Assembly: GCF_008065135.1 (NCBI RefSeq)
Contig: NZ_CP042914.1
Span: 4,073,404-4,137,403, forward strand
Source of the DNA: Roseimaritima ulvae
GTDB lineage: Bacteria > Planctomycetota > Planctomycetia > Pirellulales > Pirellulaceae
Direction: 5' to 3'
Length of the DNA stretch: 64,000 nucleotides
Shown here: positions 18,324 through 25,984 of the stretch, in pieces
How the letters are laid out: each line of letters starts with the position of its first letter
Position numbering within the stretch: position 1 is the stretch's first letter
The notes under the pieces: generated by a model
The model's input: only the letters and a program-made list of their open reading frames with translations
The model's database searches: none
What the model was told of the DNA's origin: nothing
Position numbers and translations under genes: made by a program

Positions 18324-19390
18324 CCCGCCACCACCTCCGCCGCATCGTTTTGTGGAAGCGATTCGATACGTTGCTGCAATTGCTGCGAAGTACAGCCCAA
18401 CTGGTGTTCGACCCAGGCGTCATTGAAGACGGTGTCCAGGTAGCGCGATCCCGAATCATGCAGCAGGGCCACGCAGGTTTTGCCGACCAACTGATCCTGT
18501 CGCCGGCGAATGCATTCCAAAACGCCGCCCGCCGAGCCCCCAACCAAACAGGCTTCACGCATCGCCATGCGTCGACAACCGACCACGCAATCCAGATCGG
18601 TGACGTGTTGGACATCGTCGAACTGTTGGCCGCGAGCAAGTGTCGGTTCGATGCCAGCCCCCAGTCCTGGTATTCGGCGTTTGCCAGGCATCCCGCCAAA
18701 CAGGGCGCTGCCCACCGCATCCACGGCAACCACTTGCGTACCGCGTCCGTGGGATCGCAAATAGTCGCGGCAGCCGCGGGCGGTGCCGGTACTGCTGGTC
18801 GCCACAAACAAGTAGTCCAACTGGCCTGCGACCGCCTCATCGATTTCGCGGACCGTACCTAGTTGATGAGCCAGAGGGTTTTGTTCGTTGGCGTATTGAT
18901 TGGGCCAGTAGGCTTGAGGTGTGTGTTCAACAATCCATTTCACACGTTCCAGGCGGGCCTTTAGGAAATCGCCGTCGACGGGGTGACGGACGACATCAAT
19001 CTTGGCCCCCAGGGCTCGCATCATGGCCACGTTTTGTGGCTGCGCATTGGGATCGACCACGCAGCGGAAAGGTAATCCATAGTAGCGACACACCTGCGCC
19101 AAGCCGATTCCCATGTTGCCCGATGACGATTCCACGACCAGCGTCCGATCATCGATTTCGCCTCGCTCGAGTGCGTCTTCGATCATCTGCCGGGCGGGCC
19201 GATCTTTCGCACTGCCACCGGGGTTGGCGGATTCCAACTTGATCAATAGCTGCACGTCGCTGCGGTCAAGATAGCGTTCCATCCGCAACAGCGGCGTGTC
19301 ACCGATGGCGTGCAGAATCCCCGTGCCTCCACTGCGGTTCGCCGGGGGAAAATCAACACGGTTGCGGACGTTTGTAGCGATTCGGATCAT
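18320..19390 (-). CDS. SbnA-like PLP enzyme (cysteine-synthase fold)
   Basis: A 356-residue fold II PLP enzyme. The PLP lysine is K62 in NPGGSAKDRPA; the substrate-binding loop is ESSSGNMGIG. CVVDP, NQYANE and VAVDAVGSALFGG match my recollection of SbnA, which joins O-phosphoserine and glutamate on the way to 2,3-diaminopropionate, better than ordinary CysK/CysM. The start is ATG 19390 (MIRIATNV); the frame stays open further upstream but runs into the divergent cyclase leader without conservation. It is the first gene of the set. No SbnB-like dehydrogenase is nearby. Confidence 0.83.
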   Translation of the reverse strand: MIRIATNVRNRVDFPPANRSGGTGILHAIGDTPLLRMERYLDRSDVQLLIKLESANPGGSAKDRPARQMIEDALERGEIDDRTLVVESSSGNMGIGLAQVCRYYGLPFRCVVDPNAQPQNVAMMRALGAKIDVVRHPVDGDFLKARLERVKWIVEHTPQAYWPNQYANEQNPLAHQLGTVREIDEAVAGQLDYLFVATSSTGTARGCRDYLRSHGRGTQVVAVDAVGSALFGGMPGKRRIPGLGAGIEPTLARGQQFDDVQHVTDLDCVVGCRRMAMREACLVGGSAGGVLECIRRRQDQLVGKTCVALLHDSGSRYLDTVFNDAWVEHQLGCTSQQLQQRIESLPQNDAAEVVAG

Positions 19391-19636
19391 AGAATTTGCT
19401 GTTGAAAAATCGGACACGGCCCGAGGCCCCCTGCCGGCAACGCTGCGACAAAAGCTTCTTGGGAAGGCAACGACGACTGCTTGCATACGCCGTGCCAACG
19501 AGAATTTGATACGCACTGGAGGAGAGTCTTCCCGTAAGATGAAGTGACAAGATGCGATTGCGTTTGCTGTCGATTTTCCTGGACAATGCAGCGGCAACCG
19601 CAAGACGTAACCGTTCGGGAATGTGAGACTTTGCTT

Positions 19637-20842
19637 ATGACAAATTGCTGGCGGTATCCTGCGGTCCCCTGTCGCTTGGAGGTTAACCAGCCGTGGTGGG
19701 ACCAATTTCGGTTTGCCGATGCCGTCGACATCGCCATCGTCGCCGTGTTGCTGTACGCGCTGTTCATATGGCTGCATGATCGTGCTTCGCGGTCGCTGGG
19801 CATTGCCACGGGGATGTTGGTGGTGGTGTTCTTTCTAGCTCGCAGCCTCGACCTCTATCTGACGATGCTGGCCTTCCAATACGGGCTGATCGGTCTATCG
19901 CTGGTCTTTTTGATCGTGTTTCAACAGGACATCCGGCATGGATTCGAACGCTTCACGTCCGCCACCTGGCTAAACACATCCAGGACGGCACGGGCGTCGG
20001 ATCAAGCCGTGAGTGTGATTCTGGAGGCTTTGAAAGAAATGGCGGAATCGCGAATCGGAGCCTTGCTCGTGTTTCCCGGCCGCGAACCGCTCGAACGCCA
20101 CGTACGCGGAGGCGTGATGGTAGGTGCGGAGTTGAGCACCCCGCTGCTGCTGAGCATCTTTCATCCCAAATCGCCCGGACACGACGGGGCGGTGCTGATT
20201 AAGGACAGCCGCATCCACACGTTGGGGTTGCACCTGCCACTGACCGCTCACGTCGACCAATTGGGCGGTGGCGGCACGCGACACGCAGCCGCTCTGGGAC
20301 TGGCCGACTGCTGCGATGCGTTGGTGTTGGTCGTTTCCGAAGAACGCGGAACCATTTCGGTGGCTCAAAATGGCCGCCTGGAAACTTTGCAAGAACAACA
20401 GTTGGCCGAAGCCTTACAGGCCTACTTTGGCTCTCACGAAACCAAACAACGCGCCCCTGAAAAGCATCCCATCCAAAAGCTCGTCACGCCGCTGGCCGCA
20501 TTGGCCGCAGCAACCGCCCTGTGGTTCTCCTTTGCCTACCACACCGACACCATCGAACGCACGTTTGTGGTCCCCATCGAATACCGCAACGTCCCCGAAC
20601 AATGGGAGATCGAGGAACCGAAACCCAAGTACGCCGAAGTCACCTTGTCGGGCTCCGATCCGGCTTTCAAACTGCTGGATCCGACCAACGTAGCCGTGTC
20701 ATTGGAAATTGGCGACGTCAACGGAGGTCGAGTCTTCCGCTGGAATACCGAATCCAATCTGTCCAACATGGTCACCGAACTGGAGATTCAACGAGTGGTC
20801 CCCGAGACGGTCACGGTAGCCCTAAGAGAAAAACAACCGTAG
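19637..20842 (+). CDS. Membrane diadenylate cyclase fused to a YbbR/CdaR-like domain
   Basis: A 401-residue protein. Three N-terminal membrane helices (about 28-100) precede a DisA_N cyclase domain with DGA (183-185), GTRHA (213-217) and SEERG (234-238). It should make c-di-AMP from two ATP. After the cyclase, a fourth membrane helix (284-302) leads into about 95 residues resembling one YbbR repeat (VPIEYRNVPEQW, VTLSGSDPAF). Firmicutes carry the cyclase CdaA and the YbbR regulator CdaR as separate neighbours; here they are fused. The usual RHR motif is RHA. ATG 19637 was chosen; earlier in-frame starts lack conservation. Confidence 0.85.
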   Translation: MTNCWRYPAVPCRLEVNQPWWDQFRFADAVDIAIVAVLLYALFIWLHDRASRSLGIATGMLVVVFFLARSLDLYLTMLAFQYGLIGLSLVFLIVFQQDIRHGFERFTSATWLNTSRTARASDQAVSVILEALKEMAESRIGALLVFPGREPLERHVRGGVMVGAELSTPLLLSIFHPKSPGHDGAVLIKDSRIHTLGLHLPLTAHVDQLGGGGTRHAAALGLADCCDALVLVVSEERGTISVAQNGRLETLQEQQLAEALQAYFGSHETKQRAPEKHPIQKLVTPLAALAAATALWFSFAYHTDTIERTFVVPIEYRNVPEQWEIEEPKPKYAEVTLSGSDPAFKLLDPTNVAVSLEIGDVNGGRVFRWNTESNLSNMVTELEIQRVVPETVTVALREKQP

Positions 20843-21146
20843 CAGCCAGACGTTGGACGCAACTCGTTTGACTCGCAGCCGCAGGAGCCTCAAACAGCTT
20901 CACAATTGCCAACGAATCTGACAGGCTCCGCAGGCGCAGGCGTTGTGCGCTACCCAAGTCCCGGCCGACGCCACGGTTGTCGCTCAGCGGATGGTTTACG
21001 ATCAGCACGCTAGGGTGCCGCTCGCCGGCGCCTGCGGCTACGGGTTAAACGAGGCTGATTTACCAACGCGTCCGCTCGCATTGACCGCACAGCGCTGGCG
21101 GACGAGTGACCACGCTGTGTGCCGATCGTCCGCCTGGCACGCTATC
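20843..21146. other. 304-base gap without a recognisable gene
   Basis: The gap lies between the cyclase gene and the copper-storage gene. It begins with GTAGCAGCCAGACGTTGGAC, a decayed relative of the family A hairpins whose stem no longer pairs. Nothing else clear was seen: no open frame with codon bias, no terminator with a T run, no RNA gene. Confidence 0.5.
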
Positions 21147-21461
21147 TTAGGCGGCCATTTGCTGACAAGTCTCTACACATTTCCGGCAGGCTTCGGCGCA
21201 TTCGCGGCAGTGATCATGATCGTGCGCCCCGCATTGCTCGGCACACCACTCGCAAGCCTCGGCACAGAGACGGCAGATTTGGTCCGCAAACCGACTGTTT
21301 CGCGCGCTCGCTTGGGCGCACAACAAACACAAGTCAATGCACTCACGACAACAATGCGGACAATCATTGTCGCTTTGCATATCGATCATCGCATGCAAAC
21401 AACGCTCACAAGCGGTGGCGCATTGCAAACAGGCTTCGATACATTCTTCACGGGTCGCCAT
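21147..21461 (-). CDS. Csp3-like four-helix-bundle copper storage protein
   Basis: A 104-residue protein with 21 cysteines, mostly in CxxxC and CxxC spacing along four predicted helices, plus an HDHDH stretch before the last helix. This matches DUF326/Csp proteins, which store many Cu(I) ions inside a four-helix bundle. No Tat or Sec signal precedes MATREECIEAC, so the cytosolic Csp3 type is expected rather than exported Csp1. The start is ATG 21461; a longer open frame upstream is antisense to the promoter region of the CoA-binding gene. It is transcribed divergently from that gene. Confidence 0.9.
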   Translation of the reverse strand: MATREECIEACLQCATACERCLHAMIDMQSDNDCPHCCRECIDLCLLCAQASARNSRFADQICRLCAEACEWCAEQCGAHDHDHCRECAEACRKCVETCQQMAA

Positions 21462-21653
21462 GGCTCTTCTCCGAAAGTTGGATAACGGTTGCCGCCGACC
21501 CAATGGAACGCCCATTGCGCCGGCAAACACACGGTTGCAATAGCCAAACCCACGTTCGCAAATGTCGGACCAATTTCCGACGGGCCGCGTGCCGAGTTCC
21601 TGGCGGAAAACACGCCTAAATCCCAATCCCCACTAATACGGCGGGCACGTATA

Positions 21654-22088
21654 ATGTCCGGTGTTCCGCTTTCTCTACAACATGCGAGCCGTCTCGTGAA
21701 CGATATCGAAAACTTCCTGACCGCTGAAACGTACGCAGTTGCCGGTGCTTCGCGACGTCGCGAGAAATACGGTAACAAAGTCTTCCGAGCCCTACTGGCG
21801 GCCGGTCGACAAGCCTACCCGCTGAACCCGGCACAAGAAGAAATCGAAGGGCATCCGGCGTATCGATCGATCGCCGATCTGCCGCTAGTGCCCGATGCCC
21901 TGTCGATCATCACACCACCGGTCGTCACGCGACAGGTCGTCGCTGAAGCGATTTCCATAGGAGTGAAACACATCTGGATGCAACCCGGCGCCGAGGATCC
22001 GCAGGCCAGCGAAGCGGCTCGCGAAGCCGGCATCAACGTGATCGACAATGGCAGCTGCATCCTGGTTGTGCTGGCCGGCTATCGGTGA
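21654..22088 (+). CDS. CoA-binding domain protein (YccU-like)
   Basis: About 144 residues forming a single Rossmann-like CoA-binding domain: YAVAGASRRREKYGNKVFRALLAAGRQ, then YPLNP near the nucleotide site and VKHIWMQPGAED later. This small family is related to the CoA-binding part of succinyl-CoA synthetase; its role is unknown. The start is uncertain. ATG 21654 overlaps a perfect TATAAT (21650-21655) that could be a -10 box. If so, the true start is the in-frame GTG at 21696, just before the conserved NDIENFL. Confidence 0.8.
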   Translation: MSGVPLSLQHASRLVNDIENFLTAETYAVAGASRRREKYGNKVFRALLAAGRQAYPLNPAQEEIEGHPAYRSIADLPLVPDALSIITPPVVTRQVVAEAISIGVKHIWMQPGAEDPQASEAAREAGINVIDNGSCILVVLAGYR

Positions 22089-22262
22089 TCGACGAAGTTC
22101 GTTTGGAGGCGAAAAAGTTTTTCAGTAATCGTCCGTTGTCACTCTCAGTGGCGGCGCTATGGTGCTGGTGTGGAAGGAACGGTGGTGGCCACTCACTTTC
22201 TTCACTCTCTGCATCGCCTGTTCGATTGCAAGCTTAACTTTTTCTCTCAAGGAATTCAGTTG

Positions 22263-23294
22263 ATGAAACGCTCACTCAAACGCATCTTTGCCAGCACCGC
22301 CGTCGCCGCCGGTATCCTGTTCAGCGGTTCGGCTCAAGGCGCCGATAAGGACATCGTCGATACAGCGGTCGCAGCCGGGTCCTTTTCCACGTTGGCTGCC
22401 GCTTTGGAGGCCGCAAACTTGGTCGAAGCCCTGAAGAGCGATGGGCCGTTTACGGTGTTTGCTCCCACCGATGACGCGTTCGCCAAACTGCCCGCCGGTA
22501 CGGTGGAAAACTTGCTGAAGCCCGAAAACAAAGATCAGCTGACCGCGGTGCTGACTTATCACGTGGTGGCAGGCAATGTCCCGGCGGCCCAAGTCGTTGA
22601 CCTCAAAGGCGCCAAAACGCTCAACGGCCAACGCGTCGACATCGCCGTCTCTGATGGCAACGTGATGGTGGACTCCGCCAAAGTCGTGAAGACCGACATC
22701 CAGTGTTCCAACGGTATTATCCACGTCGTCGACAGCGTGATCCTGCCGGCTCAAGGGAATCTGGTGGCGACCGCAAAAGAAGCCGGATCGTTCAACACGC
22801 TGCTTGCCGCCGCCAAGGCCGCCGGTTTGGTCGAAGCCCTGTCGGGCGAAGGACCTTTGACCGTCTTCGCGCCGACCGATGAAGCCTTTGCCAAGCTGCC
22901 CGCCGGAACGGTCGAGTCGCTGCTGAAGCCAGAAAACAATGCGAAACTAGCCGCCGTTCTGAAATACCACGTCATCTCTGGACGGGTTTATTCCGACGCG
23001 GCACTGGAAGCCAAACAAGCCACCACGCTGCAGGGGTCGGATGTGCGGATTCGCGTCACCAACGGAAAAGCCAAGGTGAACGACGCTACGCTGTTGAAAA
23101 CCGATGTGGACGCAACCAACGGTGTGATCCACGTTATCGACAGCGTGCTGCTGCCGCCCGCCGACAAGGACGTTAGTGCCACGCAAGTTCACCCTGTGAA
23201 GGTATTCGTCAGCAGCCCCTGTCAGTCGCAACGGTCTTGGACGAACAGCCACACCGCCCCGCGAACACGAATGGTGATCAGCACCCGTCGCTAA
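22263..23294 (+). CDS. Secreted protein with two FAS1 (fasciclin) domains
   Basis: A 343-residue protein with a signal peptide ([17 protein letters not shown]...AQGA) and two FAS1 domains at about 30-165 and 165-302. The domains are near-copies of each other ([20 protein letters not shown] and [20 protein letters not shown]), so they arose by internal duplication. FAS1 domains mediate adhesion at the cell surface or matrix. ATG 22263 follows an AAGGA sequence. The final 35 or so residues after SVLLPPADK are arginine- and serine-rich and unlike FAS1, perhaps an added tail. A strong terminator lies 33 bases after the stop. Confidence 0.92.
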   Translation: MKRSLKRIFASTAVAAGILFSGSAQGADKDIVDTAVAAGSFSTLAAALEAANLVEALKSDGPFTVFAPTDDAFAKLPAGTVENLLKPENKDQLTAVLTYHVVAGNVPAAQVVDLKGAKTLNGQRVDIAVSDGNVMVDSAKVVKTDIQCSNGIIHVVDSVILPAQGNLVATAKEAGSFNTLLAAAKAAGLVEALSGEGPLTVFAPTDEAFAKLPAGTVESLLKPENNAKLAAVLKYHVISGRVYSDAALEAKQATTLQGSDVRIRVTNGKAKVNDATLLKTDVDATNGVIHVIDSVLLPPADKDVSATQVHPVKVFVSSPCQSQRSWTNSHTAPRTRMVISTRR

Positions 23295-23326
23295 CCGATT
23301 CCGATTGCTCGGAAACGAAACCCAAC

Positions 23327-23360
23327 ACCGCGGTTGCCCAATCGGCATCCGCGGTTTTTT
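23327..23360 (+). terminator. Intrinsic terminator of the FAS1 gene
   Basis: Perfect stem ACCGCGG/CCGCGGT, one T/T mismatch, then TGCC/GGCA with loop CAATC, followed directly by six T. The stem and T run fit a rho-independent terminator for plus-strand transcription. Confidence 0.88.
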
Positions 23361-23440
23361 CGTGTTGGAACACAGCGGCTTGGGGGAACATGTCTCTGGG
23401 CAGTTCCCAGCCGCGTGGGACGTGAAGTGTGTTAATGCCG

Positions 23441-23575
23441 GATTCACTTCAATCTCCCTCTGGGAGAGTCGAGCGTCAGCGAGGAGAGGGCGACCGCGCC
23501 GCTGCAAACTCCAACAAACCTCCCCTCGCTAAGGCTCGACCCTCCTTAAAAAGGAGGGTGAAGCAAGCGGCCCCA
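23441..23575. repeat. Dispersed repeat family B, copy 2
   Basis: Contains the blocks CTCCCTCTGGGAGAG, GTCAGCGAGGAGAGG and CCTCCCCTCGCTAAGGCTCG, and ends in a perfect hairpin CCCTCCTT-AAA-AAGGAGGG (23540-23558) followed by GTGAAG. It is the inverted counterpart of 1167-1281. The rest of the gap to 23751 holds GTCAGCGAGAATAGCG, another fragment related to this repeat, and no gene. Confidence 0.8.
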
Positions 23576-23751
23576 AGGTCCAATGTTTCGGTAATGCAAT
23601 CGACGTCCCTAGCGGCGGCAGCGTAAAGCCTGGGGCGCGAGCGATTAAAGACAATAGTCGGTGGTAAGTGATGCGAGCGTCAGCGAGAATAGCGCTACCA
23701 CCAGTGCGACCCGGGGTAAGCGGGAAAGCTAAATCCTCCCCTCCGTTCACT

Positions 23752-24699
23752 TCAAACCAGCTTAGCGCCGAACAGTTCGTCCAGTTCCCGCTCGGAGGTC
23801 ATTTGCCGCAACTTCTCCACCGCTCGTCGCTCCAGCTGTCGGGCTCGTTCCTTGGAAACGCCCAGCCGGTCCGCGATGGCTTGGAACGATTGGGCTTTGC
23901 GATGAGCGCCCAGTGCATAGCGACTGCGGATAATAAATCGATCGCGACGATCAAGCTGCCCCAGCAACATGCCCATACGCTCGCGCAGTTGGCTCCAGAC
24001 CCGATCGTGCATGGAACTGGCCGGACGATCTTCGTCCTGCTCGAATGCCCATTCATCAGCGTCTCGGACCATACGCGACTCTTCGCTGCGAACCGCTTTG
24101 ACGCTGCGGTAGGCATGCCTGGCGATCGAGCGGTAGGCGTAGGTGCTAAAGCGGAAGCCGCGATCGAAGTCGAACTTCTCCACCGCTTGCATCAACGTGA
24201 CAATTCCATCGCTGAGCATCTCGTCGCAGGTCTGTTGCGGCGTGACAAACTTTCTCACGATCGACAGCACCAGCCGCATGTTGGCTTGGATGATGCAATC
24301 GCGAATTTGCCGTGCCCGTTCGAGGCGGCGGTCGATGGCGTCGAGCACCGCGGCATCGACGCCCTCGAGGTCAATGGTCCGGCGCATCCGCTCCGCCTGA
24401 CACTTCAGGTAATTCATCTGGCAAAACAGCGCTCGCTCTTGTTCCAGCGACAGCAGCTCCGCATCGCAGAGCCGGCCGAGGTGCGTTTTCGAGCCACCGG
24501 CGGAATCGGCAGCCGACTGCCATCGAGCCACAAGGGCATCGACCACGGCGGCTTGGTCGCCATCGGCTGGATGATCAAAAGCCGAGTTAGCAATGAACTC
24601 AATGGGCGTCTCCACACGCCGCCGAGCTCGGTCGGCGAGGCGGCCGGGCTCGGTCACGTTGGGAGCAGGCGGGCGGTTTGGCAGCGAAGCAGGATCCAT
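23752..24699 (-). CDS. Sigma-70 family RNA polymerase sigma factor
   Basis: A 315-residue sigma factor with region 2 at about 130-205 (ANMRLVLSIVRKF, EMLSDGIVTLMQAVEKFDFDRGFRFSTYA) and region 4 at about 240-305 (QAIADRLGVSKERARQLERRAVEKLR). Region 1.1 and the usual long spacer are absent, so it is an alternative, RpoD-like group factor rather than ECF. The N-terminal 60 residues are proline-rich and poorly conserved. It is divergent from a MerR/B12-fold regulator across a 290-base region holding two identical palindromic sites, which suggests co-regulation. No anti-sigma gene is adjacent. Confidence 0.9.
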   Translation of the reverse strand: MDPASLPNRPPAPNVTEPGRLADRARRRVETPIEFIANSAFDHPADGDQAAVVDALVARWQSAADSAGGSKTHLGRLCDAELLSLEQERALFCQMNYLKCQAERMRRTIDLEGVDAAVLDAIDRRLERARQIRDCIIQANMRLVLSIVRKFVTPQQTCDEMLSDGIVTLMQAVEKFDFDRGFRFSTYAYRSIARHAYRSVKAVRSEESRMVRDADEWAFEQDEDRPASSMHDRVWSQLRERMGMLLGQLDRRDRFIIRSRYALGAHRKAQSFQAIADRLGVSKERARQLERRAVEKLRQMTSERELDELFGAKLV

Positions 24700-24728
24700 G
24701 GCATCGTCCCCGGTGGGCGGAAAACCTT

Positions 24729-24815
24729 AAAAACGTCCAAAACGTTCATTTGTCATCCCCCGTTGTACCGCACTTGGCGGGCCAATGCGAGCCCCAAAAA
24801 CGTCCAAAACGTTCA
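24729..24815. promoter_or_regulatory. Two identical palindromic sites in the sigma/MerR divergent promoter region
   Basis: A 20-base identical string occurs at 24729-24748 and 24796-24815. Each holds the imperfect palindrome AACGTCCAAAACGTT (24732-24746 and 24799-24813; arms AACGT/ACGTT around a 5-base centre). The copies are 67 bases apart, centre to centre, in the non-coding region between two divergent regulator genes, a layout expected for operators. The binding protein is inferred to be the MerR-like regulator. Confidence 0.6.
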
Positions 24816-24989
24816 CGCCGGCCAATTCCCCGCTAAATCCGCTCAATCCGGGGGTTTTGCTGCCCTTTCGCCGGGAATATTAAAGGCTCACCGGACTATC
24901 GCCGTGGGCATTGGGGCTCACGCTGCTACAATGTGGACCAGCCACTCTGGCCTAAATTCATCCAATTCGTTCAATCAAGACCTGGCGAG

Positions 24990-25865
24990 ATGCGAGATCT
25001 AGTGACTCCCAAGCAGCTGTCCCGGGCGATCGAGGTCAGTGAGTCGTCGGTCAAGCGTTGGTGTGACCAAGGCGTGATCGCCGCGCAGGTCACTGCCGGG
25101 GGGCATCGCCGCATCGCGATGGCCGAGGTGATGGAGTTTGTCCGCGGCGGCAAATACGAGCTGATTCATCCCGAGGCCCTGGGCTTGCCGCCGATCAGTG
25201 GTCCCTCGGCCCGCGTGATCCCACGAGCCCGCGAACAGATGACCGCGGCGTTGATCGCCGGGGACGAACCGCGATGTCGCCAAATTGCCATCGATCTGTA
25301 TCTGGCTTCGCACAGCCTGAGCGTCATCTGTGACGAGGTGTTCGCAGCGGCCTTCGAACAGATCGGTCGGCAGTGGGCCTGCGGGGAGGCCGAAATCTAC
25401 CAGGAACGCAGGGGCTGCGAGATGGTGTTGCGGATCCTGCACGAACTGCGAACGCTGCTGCCCGCCGTCGCCGCCGATGCGCCGCTAGCAATCGGGGGCA
25501 CTGTCGCCGGAGATCCCTACAGCCTGGGGACCACGATGGTCGAACTGGTGCTACGGTCCGTTGGATGGCAAGCGGTATCGCTGGGCGATAATCTACCCAC
25601 CGCAACCTTGGCCGTGGCAATCGAACAGCAGCACCCCAAACTGTTTTGGCTCAGCTGTTCGCACATCGCGGACAACGCGGAATTCCTAACCGGCTACCGG
25701 GAACTGTACGACCGCTTTGCCGCCGACGTGGCGTTTGTGGTCGGCGGCTTTGCGCTCAGCGAATCGATTCGCCAAGAAATGAAATTCGCCGCTTATTGTG
25801 ACAACATGCAGCATTTAGAAGGTTTCGCCCAAACGCTCCACGCCGCATTGGTCGGTAAGGCGTAG
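24990..25865 (+). CDS. MerR-type regulator with a degenerate B12-binding domain (CarA/CarH/LitR-like)
   Basis: About 291 residues. An N-terminal MerR HTH (1-52: TPKQLSRAIEVSESSVKRWCDQG, GGHRRI) is followed by a helical cobalamin-cap domain and a Rossmann B12-binding fold (168-270). The family architecture is that of light-sensing CarH/LitR. The key residues differ: the cap has W129-x9-E139-R140 instead of W-x9-EH, and the base-off motif DxHxxG is DPYSLG with Tyr177 in place of the cobalt-ligating His. Cobalamin binding is therefore doubtful. ATG 24990 was chosen; an upstream GTG at 24933 overlaps a TACAAT that may be a -10 box. Confidence 0.85.
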   Translation: MRDLVTPKQLSRAIEVSESSVKRWCDQGVIAAQVTAGGHRRIAMAEVMEFVRGGKYELIHPEALGLPPISGPSARVIPRAREQMTAALIAGDEPRCRQIAIDLYLASHSLSVICDEVFAAAFEQIGRQWACGEAEIYQERRGCEMVLRILHELRTLLPAVAADAPLAIGGTVAGDPYSLGTTMVELVLRSVGWQAVSLGDNLPTATLAVAIEQQHPKLFWLSCSHIADNAEFLTGYRELYDRFAADVAFVVGGFALSESIRQEMKFAAYCDNMQHLEGFAQTLHAALVGKA

Positions 25866-25960
25866 CCGAACTCGCCAGAGTTTGGACGTTGTGGAAAACT
25901 TTTCGGACGGTTTTGGGAACGATGCGCCCGGCCCACCGTCTGGCGACGGTAGCTACGGGC
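25863..25960. repeat. Two family A TCGCCAGA hairpins, opposite orientation
   Basis: Plus-oriented AACTC-GCCA-GAGTT at 25869-25882 and minus-oriented ACCGTC-GCCA-GACGGT at 25935-25950, with outer ends CGTAGCC and AGCTACG. It starts at the stop codon of the MerR-like gene and lies between two convergent genes. Confidence 0.88.
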
Positions 25961-25984
25961 GCCAGTAGTTACGCGTGATGGTAG

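Noticed and set aside
15242-19390. Complete staphyloferrin B-type siderophore cluster
   Set aside because: No SbnB-like dehydrogenase, IucA/IucC synthetase or siderophore transporter is in the window; only the two PLP enzyme types match.
20839-20862. Seventeenth family A hairpin
   Set aside because: Has GTAGC and GGAC flanks and CCAGACG, but the left stem half is lost, so it cannot fold like the others.
23668-25002. 444-residue plus-strand open frame
   Set aside because: Runs antisense through the sigma factor gene and then through the palindromic regulatory region; no conserved motif.
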